A stretch of DNA of 64,000 bases, taken from contig NZ_LMHW01000010.1 of NCBI RefSeq assembly GCF_001428525.1, positions 677,177 to 741,176 on the forward strand, read 5' to 3'. Source of the stretch: Flavobacterium sp. Root186. GTDB taxonomy: Bacteria > Bacteroidota > Bacteroidia > Flavobacteriales > Flavobacteriaceae. Positions 51,656 to 59,673 of this stretch are shown here, one piece after another. How positions within the stretch are numbered: the stretch's first letter is position 1; the number at the start of each line of letters is the position of its first letter. Under the pieces are notes generated by a model, which worked only from the letters and a program-made list of their open reading frames with translations, was not told the DNA's origin and did no database searches. The position numbers were made by a program, and so were the translations under genes.

Positions 51656-52144
51656 AGGTGCTGAGGTTCTGAGATGCTAAGGTACTAAGGTTTAGTTTCT
51701 GTCTTTTATTTTTTTTATAAAAGAAACTAACATTCTCTCTACTTCGCGGCTGTCCTCGTATAGGTTATTAAAATCGTTCTCTTTTAAGTACGATATATTT
51801 TTTGCGATTTCTAATTGAGTCTGCATTTCAAATAAAGACCCAACAGAAATATTTAAAAAGCGTAAAAGATCTTTATCGCTTTCTCTGCCAAATCCTTCTG
51901 CAATATTACTAGGGATTGAAATCGAACTACGTCTAATTTGTGAAGTTAATCCAAAGATTTCTTCTTTAGGAAAATTGTTTGTTGAAAAATAAATTTTGGT
52001 TGTCAAGGCCATCGATTTCTGCCAGATTAGCAGGCTTCTAAAATTACTCATTAATAATATTTTTAATTTGAAAATTAAAAATAAGAAAAAACTTTCAAAA
52101 TAAAAACCTCAGAACCTTAGTATCTCAGTCCCTTAGACCCTCAG
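51656..52144. repeat. Inverted 8-base-word arrays enclosing the four-helix-bundle gene
   Basis: Left arm 51656-51693 reads as CTGAGGTT, CTGAGATG, CTAAGGTA, CTAAGGTT. Right arm 52105-52144, on the other strand, reads as CTGAGGGT, CTAAGGGA, CTGAGATA, CTAAGGTT, CTGAGGTT. The arms are thus inverted copies of the same degenerate octamer run, CTRAGRNN. They start 9 bases after the start codon of the nucleoid-protein gene (upstream side) and end 1 base before the stop codon of the next gene, so the element fills the whole gap. The single gene inside ends within the left arm. Confidence 0.85.
51692..52051 (-). CDS. Four-helix-bundle protein (23S rRNA intervening-sequence type)
   Basis: 119 residues, all helical. 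The pattern FRSLLIWQKSMALTTKIY, FPKEEIFGLTSQIRRSSISIPSNIAEGFGR and LRFLNISVGSLFEMQTQLEIA is the signature of the S23/IVP family (TIGR02436). Members lie in insertions of 23S rRNA genes in some bacteria and as stand-alone genes in Bacteroidota; the fold is shared with Avd, the accessory protein of diversity-generating retroelements, but there is no reverse transcriptase here. The basic surface (QIRRSS) suggests nucleic acid binding. The stop codon lies inside the left octamer array of the enclosing element. Confidence 0.92.
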   Translation of the reverse strand: MSNFRSLLIWQKSMALTTKIYFSTNNFPKEEIFGLTSQIRRSSISIPSNIAEGFGRESDKDLLRFLNISVGSLFEMQTQLEIAKNISYLKENDFNNLYEDSREVERMLVSFIKKIKDRN

Positions 52145-52145
52145 A

Positions 52146-52688
52146 TTAATTCCAATTCTCCTCAAATCCGTAATCTTCAAAGTTATCATCGCCTTCGAAC
52201 ATATCAAGATCATCTTCGTCTAAGTCATCTTCAAATTCTCCGTAGATATCATCATGCATATCATCTGCTTCGAAGTTTTTTTCAAGCGCTTCGTCAGGCA
52301 TTTCTCCGTGAGAGAATAATGTCTCAGGATAAATAGCTCCAACAGATTCCTCGTCAATAGCAGCCAACTCAACTAAGAAAGTCCACATACTGATGAAATC
52401 ATAAACATAAATGATTTTAGTATTTTCTTTGTCTAAAATAGAAGATAATGGATAATCGCTCATGGTTCTTTGTTCACCCGGAACATCTCCAGTATCAAAA
52501 AGAGGAATTTCATCTTCTTGATTCCAGGTTTCATCACAAGTATAAAATGAAGCAACTTCTGATCCGTCAAAACCAAAAGCGTTGAAGATCGCATTATGTA
52601 AATCCTCAAGTGTATCGTCTTCAAGAATAGCAATGTCTCTAAAAATATCTTCTTCGGCGTCTAGAATTACTCTAAATTTATAAACCAT
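52146..52688 (-). CDS. Plasmid pRiA4b ORF-3-like protein
   Basis: 180 residues. The N-terminal 115 residues (VYKFRVILDAEEDIFRDIAILEDDTLEDLHNAIFNAFGFDGSEVASFY, YVYDFISMWTFLVEL) match the PRiA4 ORF3 family (PF07929), often listed as an IS1096 passenger relative. The rest is a very acidic tail (about 45 Asp/Glu in 70). Function unknown. It is a stable chromosomal gene in flavobacteria as far as I can tell; there is no plasmid or IS sign here. Confidence 0.85.
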   Translation of the reverse strand: MVYKFRVILDAEEDIFRDIAILEDDTLEDLHNAIFNAFGFDGSEVASFYTCDETWNQEDEIPLFDTGDVPGEQRTMSDYPLSSILDKENTKIIYVYDFISMWTFLVELAAIDEESVGAIYPETLFSHGEMPDEALEKNFEADDMHDDIYGEFEDDLDEDDLDMFEGDDNFEDYGFEENWN

Positions 52689-52734
52689 AATCTTTGTTTT
52701 TATTGAGAGGTCAAAGGTAAAATATAAAAAATGA

Positions 52735-52868
52735 AATACGAATTGTGAATTACGATTTGTTGAAAATATTTTTCTAATGTGAAATGATCGAAGTTAAAAA
52801 TGTCAGGCTGAGCGAAGCCGAAGCCCTAATCCAATAGCAAGGCCCTTCGACTTCGCTCACGGTGACAT
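52735..52868. repeat. Intergenic inverted repeat of the GAGCGAAGTCGAAGG type
   Basis: Arms 52800-52827 (ATGTCAGGCTGAGCGAAGCC and on) and 52841-52867 (ending CGCTCACGGTGACAT) are reverse complements with several mismatches. A short run of octamer-like words (TACGAATT/GTGAATTA/CGATTTG) lies before it at 52737-52760. It lies between two leftward genes and may end the HPP transcript. Confidence 0.7.
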
Positions 52869-52886
52869 TCGGATAAAAAAGAAAAA

Positions 52887-53519
52887 TTACTTCCCAGTTA
52901 GTCTCTTTCTAATCTTATGATAATGTTTGTGGTAAGTACTATGACTTGGATAACTTCTGCTTGAAGTCATATTATTAAAAATTAAAGCCGTTAAAAGTAA
53001 AATAAGTACTCCGGTTAAAACTGGAGAAAGCACATACATATAACCCAGCGATTTTACTTTTTCTGTTCCAATAACAGCAATTAAAGCCGTTGCGCCTCCC
53101 GGTGGATGAAGCGTTTTGGTAATCTGCATTAAAATAATGGCAATAGAAACGGCCAAAGGAGCAGCGATATACATAATATCCGGAACCAATTTATGAACGG
53201 TTACGCCTACAAGAGCTGAGATTACATGGCCTCCAACCAGGTTTCGGGGCTGAGAAAACGGACTTTGAATGATTCCGTAAACCAAAACACTCGAAGCTCC
53301 AAAAGAACCAATTAAATAAACAGCATCACTTCCAGAAAAGTGGATCGACTGTACGTATGCTAAAACCCCAATTCCGACAAATGATCCTAAAAATGACCAA
53401 AAATGTTCCTTGTAGTCAATTAGAGTTTCTTTATAAAGAATATAACGTGTTTTGCGATAGCTTCTTTTAATTCTGGGAGTTGGCATAATTTGAATATTCG
53501 TTGTGGTATTATTATTCAC
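52887..53519 (-). CDS. HPP-family membrane protein
   Basis: 210 residues with four or five membrane helices. The family name motif is present as LHPPGGATALIAVIG (about residues 136-150), with SFGASSVLVYG and SQPRNLVGGHVISALVGV also conserved. Some HPP proteins transport nitrite in chloroplasts and cyanobacteria; the bacterial role is not settled. The next upstream gene on this strand is a ClC channel, so the two may both handle anions. Confidence 0.88.
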   Translation of the reverse strand: MNNNTTTNIQIMPTPRIKRSYRKTRYILYKETLIDYKEHFWSFLGSFVGIGVLAYVQSIHFSGSDAVYLIGSFGASSVLVYGIIQSPFSQPRNLVGGHVISALVGVTVHKLVPDIMYIAAPLAVSIAIILMQITKTLHPPGGATALIAVIGTEKVKSLGYMYVLSPVLTGVLILLLTALIFNNMTSSRSYPSHSTYHKHYHKIRKRLTGK

Positions 53520-53563
53520 GAATTATTTTAATATCTAAACAAACAAATTCGTGAATTCGTGGC
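53516..53563. repeat. CACGAATT word repeat between HPP and ClC genes
   Basis: CACGAATT at 53518-53525 and AATTCGTGAATTCGTGGC (53545-53562) are inverted, with the right side being AATTCGTG twice. It is the same word type as at 41451-41496 and 22594-22753. Confidence 0.65.
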
Positions 53564-53569
53564 AAAAAA

Positions 53570-54847
53570 TTATTTCGTTAAGCTTGGGGCATAACTATAT
53601 ACAGTATACGGATAAAGCATTTTCGCTGTATATTTTGAAATTAAACAAACGACAAGAATTGGTAAAAACAACGTATAATCGTTCGTTAATCCGCATACCA
53701 AAAAGATTGCTGTAAACGGAGCATGAATACTGGCACTCAAAACAGCTGCCATTCCGATAATCATAAAATTTACCGGAATTACATTTACATGGAAAAAGCT
53801 ATTTAAAACAGAAGCCAATAATAACCCTAAGAAGGCCCCAATAAACAGACTCGGAGCAAAAACACCTCCATCGCCGCCAGAAGCTAATGTAATGGAAGTT
53901 ACAATTGGCTTTAGAATTAAAATTCCGATGAATGTTAAAGCTAATGTTATAGTTAATGGAATTTCGGCAGTATTTCCAAAAATACCTTTTATGGCATGAT
54001 AACCTTCGCCATATAATTGAGGAAAAATAAATAGTGAAATACTTAAAACGGCAGAACCTATAATAATTTTGTAATAATGAGTTCCGATTTTTCCAAATTG
54101 TGATTTAAAAAACAATACACATCTGGTTAAGTAAACTGAATTCATTCCGGCTAAAATTCCTAAAAGAATAAAATATGGAATTGCTTTTAAATGCCACGTT
54201 ACAATAGAAACTGCAAACAATGGTTCTTCTTTTAAAATAGAAAGTAAACCAAATGCAATTGAAACGGCAATGATATTTGAGATAATAAATGCACGGGTAA
54301 CTTTTCTGGAAATAACTTCAAAGGCAAATAAAATTCCCGCAATCGGACTGCTGAAAAGTGCTGTAACTCCAGCTGCAACTCCGGCACAGATTAATTCTGT
54401 TTTATATTGACGGAAAACATTTTCTTTTTCATGAGCAACAGAACCAATTGTAGCTGTGGCAACTACGGTAGAAACTTCGATTCCGGTAGAACCTCCAAAA
54501 ACCACAGTGAGTAATCCGTTAATAAAGTGTGATGGGATTTTATAAGATGGAAGATTTTTTGTGGTTTGTGTACTTTCAAAAACTTCTTTGATTCCTTTGT
54601 TTTCCTTTTTCTTAAAAAGATATTGTCTCAAAAAATAAATTACAGATAACCCGAAAACAGGGAAAATGATATAAAATATTGGGTTTACCGAAACTTCATG
54701 AAAAAAGATTTCTTCGTAATATTCGGTAATTTTTTTAAGTGAAATTCCGAGAAAGGCCGAAAGGAAGCCAATTAAAATAGAAACAATAACTAATTTTCGG
54801 AACTTAATGAATTGATGATTTTTTTTGATTTGCGCCGTTTTGTTCAT
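53570..54847 (-). CDS. Chloride channel/transporter, ClC family
   Basis: 425 residues with 10 or more membrane segments. The selectivity motifs are the GGSTGIEVST region (Glu124 corresponds to the gating Glu of GxEGP, although the Pro is replaced), the GVAAGVTALFSSPIAGILFAFE helix and SGGDGGVFAPSLFIGAFLG (the GxFxP motif). There is no CBS domain. It moves chloride or another halide, either as a channel or in exchange for protons; the retained Glu supports exchange. The TTCGTGGC word repeat lies right after its stop codon. Confidence 0.93.
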   Translation of the reverse strand: MNKTAQIKKNHQFIKFRKLVIVSILIGFLSAFLGISLKKITEYYEEIFFHEVSVNPIFYIIFPVFGLSVIYFLRQYLFKKKENKGIKEVFESTQTTKNLPSYKIPSHFINGLLTVVFGGSTGIEVSTVVATATIGSVAHEKENVFRQYKTELICAGVAAGVTALFSSPIAGILFAFEVISRKVTRAFIISNIIAVSIAFGLLSILKEEPLFAVSIVTWHLKAIPYFILLGILAGMNSVYLTRCVLFFKSQFGKIGTHYYKIIIGSAVLSISLFIFPQLYGEGYHAIKGIFGNTAEIPLTITLALTFIGILILKPIVTSITLASGGDGGVFAPSLFIGAFLGLLLASVLNSFFHVNVIPVNFMIIGMAAVLSASIHAPFTAIFLVCGLTNDYTLFLPILVVCLISKYTAKMLYPYTVYSYAPSLTK

Positions 54848-55003
54848 CAGAAGTAAATTTGAATTCGCACTTTTTTTATGCGGATTACAAAATTAAGAAT
54901 CAAATTCGGTTTTTTATAGGAAATATTCATTTTAATATGTTAAAACTGATAAAAACAGGAAAATTCTTGCAGTGTGTTTTTCTTAGTATATCGCTTATTT
55001 AGG

Positions 55004-55305
55004 GGCAAAAGTTCAAAGTTACAAAGGTTCAAAGTTTTTTCATTTTAAAATTATTTAAGGAAATAAATTGCCTCCAGCTAAAGCTGGAAGTATGAAATTT
55101 GAAAAAGTAAAAGGCTTTAGCCAAACTAACGTATGTTTGGCTAAAGCCTTTCCAGCTTGGCTTTTTTAATCATCGCAATTGAAATTCCATAAAGTAGTAA
55201 CTTGTCAATCTTTGTCGATTAGCTAGTGCGATTTCTCGTTCCTCGAAATGACATAAAATAATTAAAAACCTTTGAACCTCAGTACCTTTGAGCCTTTGCG
55301 CCTTA
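55004..55305. repeat. Composite element with octamer arms and the CCAGCTTTAGCTGG hairpin pair
   Basis: This accounts for most of the 464-base gap 54848-55311. The left arm (55005-55036) reads CAAAAGTT, CAAAGTTA, CAAAGGTT, CAAAGTTT. The right arm (55264-55305) reads AACCTTTG, AACCTCAG, TACCTTTG, AGCCTTTG, CGCCTTAT, the inverted form. Inside are the palindrome 55073-55088 (exact reverse complement of 1493-1508), the hairpin 55110-55126 with 55135-55151 (same core GGCTTTAGCCAAAC as at 1530-1572), and a lone GTTCCTCGAAATGAC fragment near 55239. The bases 54848-55003 show nothing clear. Confidence 0.85.
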
Positions 55306-55311
55306 TTTTAT

Positions 55312-55701
55312 CTATCTCTCATAAAATTCAATTGGTAACAAATCAGGATCTGCAATAAAAGTAAAACGCTTTTCAGTCGTTTCATCAATTCGTATTGGCT
55401 CCGATTCTATTTTTTTTGAAGTTAAAAAAGCAACGGTTTCATTTAGATTAATTACTTCAAATGCCAAATGACGTAATCCAACTGCTTCCGGCCTTGAAGG
55501 TCTTTTTGGCGGATCTGGGAATGAAAATAATTCGATTACATAAATTCCATTTAAAGCTAAATCTAATTTATACGACTGGCGCTCTTCTCTGTAGATTTCT
55601 CTAATAATTGTCAATCCTAAAATTTCGGTATAAAAGTTTTTTGATTTTTGATAATCAGAGCATAAAATGGCAATATGATGAACTTTATTTAAGGTAAGCA
55701 T
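55312..55701 (-). CDS. VOC-family (glyoxalase-like) metalloprotein
   Basis: 129 residues: two beta-alpha-beta3 units. VHHIAILCSDYQKSKNFYTEILG holds the first metal His and is close to the YaeR/SMU1112c branch; LRHLAFEV supplies another His and LLPIEFYE the Glu. Such proteins act as lyases or dioxygenase-like enzymes; the substrate is unknown. Its start codon overlaps the stop codon of the acetyltransferase gene by one base, so translation is coupled. Confidence 0.9.
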   Translation of the reverse strand: MLTLNKVHHIAILCSDYQKSKNFYTEILGLTIIREIYREERQSYKLDLALNGIYVIELFSFPDPPKRPSRPEAVGLRHLAFEVINLNETVAFLTSKKIESEPIRIDETTEKRFTFIADPDLLPIEFYER

Positions 55702-56276
55702 TATGATTTTGATTCAGGTTCTTGATTTAATTTTCGGATTACTTTTGCCGGATTTCCAACGGCTAATGAATTATCGGGAATATCTTTTGTTACAACAGAT
55801 CCGGCACCAATAACACAGCCTTTTCCAATCGTCACGCCCGGGCAAATAACAGAATTTCCACCAATCCAGCAATCGTCTCCAATGGTAACCGGATAGGCAT
55901 TTTCTAGTGATTTTCTCAATTCAGCGTCAAGCGGATGTGATGCGGTGTAAATTTGAACATTTGGCGCAATAAATACATTCGAACCAATATTTACAGGAGC
56001 ACAGTCCAGAACAACGCAATTCACATTAAAATAAACGTTTTCTCCGCAAAAAATATTATAACCATAATCACAGTGAAAAGGCGGTTCAATATAAAAACCA
56101 GCTCCAGTATTAGGAATCAGTTCTTTTAAAATTTCTTTTGCTTTTTTAGTTACTCTGTATTCTTTTACATTTAAACTGTGTAAAAGATTTTTTGCAGTTC
56201 GGCGGCCTTTTACTAATTCCGGGTCAAAAGCGTTGTAATATTCGCCCGAAATCATTTTTTCTTTTTCAGTTTTCAT
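55701..56276 (-). CDS. Sugar O-acetyltransferase, maltose acetyltransferase type
   Basis: 191 residues. The N-terminal helices (KTEKEKMISGEYYNAFDPELVKGR) are those of the Maa/LacA group; the left-handed beta-helix of hexapeptide repeats follows, with the catalytic His114 in YTASHPLD and DDCWIGGNSVICPGVTIGKGCVIGAGSVVTKDIPDNSLAVGNPAKVIR at the end. It transfers acetyl from acetyl-CoA to a sugar hydroxyl. It overlaps the VOC gene and follows the YciI-like gene by 8 bases. Confidence 0.93.
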   Translation of the reverse strand: MKTEKEKMISGEYYNAFDPELVKGRRTAKNLLHSLNVKEYRVTKKAKEILKELIPNTGAGFYIEPPFHCDYGYNIFCGENVYFNVNCVVLDCAPVNIGSNVFIAPNVQIYTASHPLDAELRKSLENAYPVTIGDDCWIGGNSVICPGVTIGKGCVIGAGSVVTKDIPDNSLAVGNPAKVIRKLNQEPESKS

Positions 56277-56284
56277 ATAAGGTA

Positions 56285-56743
56285 TTACATTTTCGTCTTA
56301 GCAATCTTTTTATGGATTTTCACCGTTTCCTGCAAAGCGGCGGTGCAGTACCAAGGCGTTAATTCTGCTTCAAGTAAATTGGCTTTTATGGCAGGATCTG
56401 TTGCCACTAGCGCTTTTGCTTCGTCAACAGTTTCTACGTTAAAAATATAAATACCTCTATAATTTCTATCGTTTTTCATAAAAGGCCCGGCAACAACGAG
56501 TTTCCCTTCTTTTACCAGTTTACTGATGTTTGCCATATGTCCTTCAAATAACTTTTTGGTTTCTTCTTTTGAAGCCGTTGTATTGGTTCCCGATTTTAAA
56601 AGACAGAAAACATATTTCTTCATTCCGTATTCATCGGCATTCAGAGATTTTGCCAGATTTTCATCAAATTTGACTTCCGTTTCTTGTGAAAAACCAGTAA
56701 CACTTATAAATAAAAATGCGAGTAATACTATTGATTTTTTCAT
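56285..56743 (-). CDS. Exported YciI-like protein
   Basis: 152 residues. A signal peptide (ends ISVTGFSQ) precedes a ferredoxin-like YciI domain (about 45-140: KKYVFCLLKSGTNT, KLVVAGPFMKNDRNYRGIYIFNVETVDEAKALVATDPAIKANLLEAELTPWYC). The usual YciI His-Asp pair is not obvious, as the DP of ATDPAIKANL is kept but the first His is replaced. Periplasmic location is unusual for this family but is seen in Bacteroidota. Function unknown. Confidence 0.85.
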   Translation of the reverse strand: MKKSIVLLAFLFISVTGFSQETEVKFDENLAKSLNADEYGMKKYVFCLLKSGTNTTASKEETKKLFEGHMANISKLVKEGKLVVAGPFMKNDRNYRGIYIFNVETVDEAKALVATDPAIKANLLEAELTPWYCTAALQETVKIHKKIAKTKM

Positions 56744-56773
56744 ATAAATATTGATTTTAAATGGCTCTCAATT

Positions 56774-56877
56774 TTGTCATTCCGAGGAACGAGGAATCTT
56801 CGTAAGAAACTCCATACGCAAAATCACCAATCTTTGTCGAGCTACTTGTGAAGATTCCTCGTTCCTCGGAATGACAA
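56774..56877. repeat. Perfect 28-base inverted repeat of the GTCATTCCGAGGAACGAGG type
   Basis: Arms 56774-56801 and 56850-56877 are exact reverse complements; the arms start TTGTCATTCCGAGGAACGAG. The 48-base loop includes CAATCTTTGTCGAGCTACTTG, and a like CAATCTTTGTCGATTAGCTA stretch occurs at 55207-55226, so the loop is part of the repeat unit too. The 60-codon frame across it (56751-56933) is taken as an artefact. Confidence 0.88.
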
Positions 56878-56910
56878 GATTGCCAATAAACAGCAAAATT
56901 TTGTTATCAG

Positions 56911-57369
56911 CTATAGTAATTTTTTCAAAATAACAATCTGACCTAAATGATAAACGTCATGCTGGATAATTCCGTGAATATCTTCATAAAAATTATGATT
57001 ATTATTTTGATCTATTTTCTCGAAATCCGCATCATTAAAATTATTCAAACAAGCACTCCATAATTCCTGAGATTTTGCCAGACTTTGCAGTGATTGCTCC
57101 CAGGCTGGCTCAGATGAATCTAAAATGGGAACAAAATAATTATGATCGGGAGTTGTAATTATTTCTCCCTGAACACGTTTTAATATGTTTCTTCTCCATT
57201 GTATTAGGTGATTGACAATTTCCCAAATCGTGTTTAAACTAGGATTAATTTTTTTATAAGCCTGAGCTGCAGTTACATCTTTTAAAGTATCTGCTAAGGT
57301 AACTTCAAGCCACGGATTTCCATTATAAATGGATTGATATAAATTCGAAACTCTTTTACTTTCTGACAT
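56911..57369 (-). CDS. DinB-family protein
   Basis: 152 residues in a four-helix bundle. The metal ligands are His54 in IWEIVNHLIQW and His137 and His141 in IIQHDVYHLGQI, the standard DinB/YfiT-like triad. Members are metal-dependent enzymes, often thiol transferases, but for this one no substrate can be named. Confidence 0.9.
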   Translation of the reverse strand: MSESKRVSNLYQSIYNGNPWLEVTLADTLKDVTAAQAYKKINPSLNTIWEIVNHLIQWRRNILKRVQGEIITTPDHNYFVPILDSSEPAWEQSLQSLAKSQELWSACLNNFNDADFEKIDQNNNHNFYEDIHGIIQHDVYHLGQIVILKKLL

Positions 57370-57481
57370 AGTTAATAGTTTTTAGAAACGCTACAGCTAA
57401 GATACAAATTAGTAATTTACAACTCATCCTTAAAATTCTACAATTGGGTTATTATATATTTTTTAACAGGAAATGTTAAAA

Positions 57482-57489
57482 TACATTTG
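57482..57489 (+). promoter_or_regulatory. -7 promoter element of the TonB-dependent receptor gene
   Basis: TACATTTG fits TAnnTTTG and lies 20 bases before the ATG at 57510. A -33 TTTG is not found at the right distance. Confidence 0.5.
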
Positions 57490-57509
57490 CTCCATCAAAA
57501 ACCAGTATT

Positions 57510-59669
57510 ATGAAAACCAGAATTACTTTTATTTTATTATTACTAAGCACTTTTACTTTTGCGCAAAATGTTATCTCAGGAAAAGTTTTGGACCAAAAAG
57601 GAAAACCAGTTGCCGGAGCAAATGTTTATATAGACGGAACTTACGACGGAGCAACAAGTTCTGAAACGGGAGATTTTTCTTTTGAAACTTCTTCAACAGG
57701 AAATCAGTTTTTAGTAGTCAGCTTTTTACTTTTCGAAACTTTCAAAAAAGAAATTGATGTTGCCAACTACAAAGATCAAACGGTAAAACTGAGAGAAAAT
57801 GTAAACACTCTTGATGCGGTTGTGATTACAGCCGGAACTTTAGAGTCTGGAGACAAAGCAAGAGTTTCTGTTTTAAAACCATTAGATATTGTAACAACTG
57901 CGGGTTCTGCAGGAAATATTGTCGCAGCTTTGCAGACTTTGCCTGGAACACAAAGTGTGGGAGAGGACGGACGTTTGTTTGTACGTGGAGGTGAAGCCAG
58001 TGAAACACAGACTTTTGTAGATGGAATTCGAGTGGCACAGCCGTACGGGGCAACAACAAATAATTTACCAACAAGAAGCCGTTTTTCTCCTTTTTTATTC
58101 AGTGGAATTGCTTTTTCTACCGGTGGTTACTCTGCAGAATATGGTGAAGCTTTATCAAGTGTCTTGCTTTTAAATACACAGGACGAACCTGATCATAATA
58201 AAACAGATATTGGTTTAATGACGGTTGGTTTGAGTTTAGGAAATACTCAAAAATGGACAAAAAGTTCGTTAAGTGTAAATATGGCTTACATCAATTTAGC
58301 GCCTTATCAGGCTGTGATTCCACAAAATGTTGACTGGAATAACCCATATCAATCTTTGGGCGGAGAAACAGTTTACAGATATAATTTTACAAACGGAATA
58401 TTCAAATTATACGCTGCCTTTGATTCTGAAAAATTCGATTTGAATCAGAAAAACATCAATTTTGAAAACCCAGTCAGAACAGATTTAAACAATAATAATT
58501 TTTATTTAAACTCTTCTTATAAAGGAACTTTTGGAACAGGATGGCAGTTAACTTCTGGAATTAGTTACGGTTACAGCAAAAACAAAACGAAATACGATAT
58601 TAATGACATCAATACGGATGAAAATGCAGCGCAGTTGAAATTAAAACTAGGAAAGAAAGTTTCGAACTATTTCAAATTGTCTTTTGGAGCGGATTATTTC
58701 ATTACCAAATTCAATGAAAATTTTGATGACAATATTTCTATTGACGTAAAAAACGGATATGATTCTAACATTTTTGCAGCTTATACAGAAGCAGATATTT
58801 TATTCTCTAAAAAGCTGGCAATGAAAGTTGGTTTGAGATATTCTAATAACAGTTTATTAAATGAAAATAATATTGCACCGAGAGCTTCATTAGCCTATAA
58901 AGTTTCAAAAAGTAGTCAGTTTTCATTTGCTTACGGAGACTTTTCTCAAACGCCTGTTGTAGATTATATTAAATATTCAAAATACCATCAGTTTGAAAGT
59001 GAAAAAGCACAGCATTATATTTTAAATTATCAGTTTACACAGCCAGGGCAGACCTTTAGAGCCGAAGCTTATTACAAAGATTACAGCAATTTAGTGCAGT
59101 ACGATACAAGAGATATTCAGTACAATTCGGTTTTCAATAACAACGGAAAAGGTTATGCAAAAGGATTGGATTTATTTTGGAGAGACAGCAATTTGTATAA
59201 AAACTTAGAATATTGGATTTCATATTCTTATATCGATTCTGAAAGACAATATAAAAACTTTCCAACAATGACAACTCCAAGTTTTATTGCAAATCACACA
59301 TTATCTGTCGTAACGAAATATTTTATTACGGACTGGAAATCACAAATTGGGTTTACAAATAGCTACAGCTCAGGACGACCGTACAACGATCCAAACCAAA
59401 CGCAATTCATGAACGGAAAAACGAAATCATATAACAGCTTAAGTTTTAACTGGGCGTATTTATTAACTACACAAAAAATCCTTTATTTCTCAGTATCAAA
59501 CCTTTTAGGAACACAAAATGTTTTTGGATACGATTACGCAAAATTACCAGATCCAAACGGAGTGTATAACAGACAAGCGATTACACCAACAGCAGACAGA
59601 TTTTTCTTCGTAGGTTTCTTCTGGACCATCAGCCAGAATAAGAGTGAGAATCAGTTGAAGAATCTTTAA
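57510..59669 (+). CDS. TonB-dependent receptor with N-terminal carboxypeptidase-like domain
   Basis: 719 residues. A signal peptide (ends LSTFTFAQ) leads into a carboxypeptidase-regulatory-like domain (NVISGKVLDQKGKPVAGANVYIDGTYDGATSSETGDF), then a plug (TLPGTQSVGEDGRLFVRGGEASETQTFVDGIRVAQPYG) and a 22-strand barrel. It is shorter than SusC and has no SusD partner, so it probably imports a metal-siderophore, vitamin or peptide. The C-terminus (FFVGFFWTISQNKSENQLKNL) carries a short tail after the final strand. The repeat cluster 59674-60070 follows. Confidence 0.93.
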   Translation: MKTRITFILLLLSTFTFAQNVISGKVLDQKGKPVAGANVYIDGTYDGATSSETGDFSFETSSTGNQFLVVSFLLFETFKKEIDVANYKDQTVKLRENVNTLDAVVITAGTLESGDKARVSVLKPLDIVTTAGSAGNIVAALQTLPGTQSVGEDGRLFVRGGEASETQTFVDGIRVAQPYGATTNNLPTRSRFSPFLFSGIAFSTGGYSAEYGEALSSVLLLNTQDEPDHNKTDIGLMTVGLSLGNTQKWTKSSLSVNMAYINLAPYQAVIPQNVDWNNPYQSLGGETVYRYNFTNGIFKLYAAFDSEKFDLNQKNINFENPVRTDLNNNNFYLNSSYKGTFGTGWQLTSGISYGYSKNKTKYDINDINTDENAAQLKLKLGKKVSNYFKLSFGADYFITKFNENFDDNISIDVKNGYDSNIFAAYTEADILFSKKLAMKVGLRYSNNSLLNENNIAPRASLAYKVSKSSQFSFAYGDFSQTPVVDYIKYSKYHQFESEKAQHYILNYQFTQPGQTFRAEAYYKDYSNLVQYDTRDIQYNSVFNNNGKGYAKGLDLFWRDSNLYKNLEYWISYSYIDSERQYKNFPTMTTPSFIANHTLSVVTKYFITDWKSQIGFTNSYSSGRPYNDPNQTQFMNGKTKSYNSLSFNWAYLLTTQKILYFSVSNLLGTQNVFGYDYAKLPDPNGVYNRQAITPTADRFFFVGFFWTISQNKSENQLKNL

Positions 59670-59673
59670 TTTT

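Noticed and set aside
51692..52051. Diversity-generating retroelement accessory protein Avd
   Set aside because: The fold is shared, but there is no reverse transcriptase, template repeat or variable repeat in the window.
51656..52144. CRISPR array
   Set aside because: Units are 8 bases with no spacers, arms are inverted and no cas gene is present.
52146..52688. Transposon remnant (IS1096 passenger relative)
   Set aside because: The family name comes from a plasmid and IS context, but here there is no transposase, terminal repeat or sign of transfer, and composition matches its neighbours.
56751..56933. A 60-codon open frame across the 28-base inverted repeat
   Set aside because: Made of repeat arms and loop; it lies antisense to gene ends and has no recognisable protein features.
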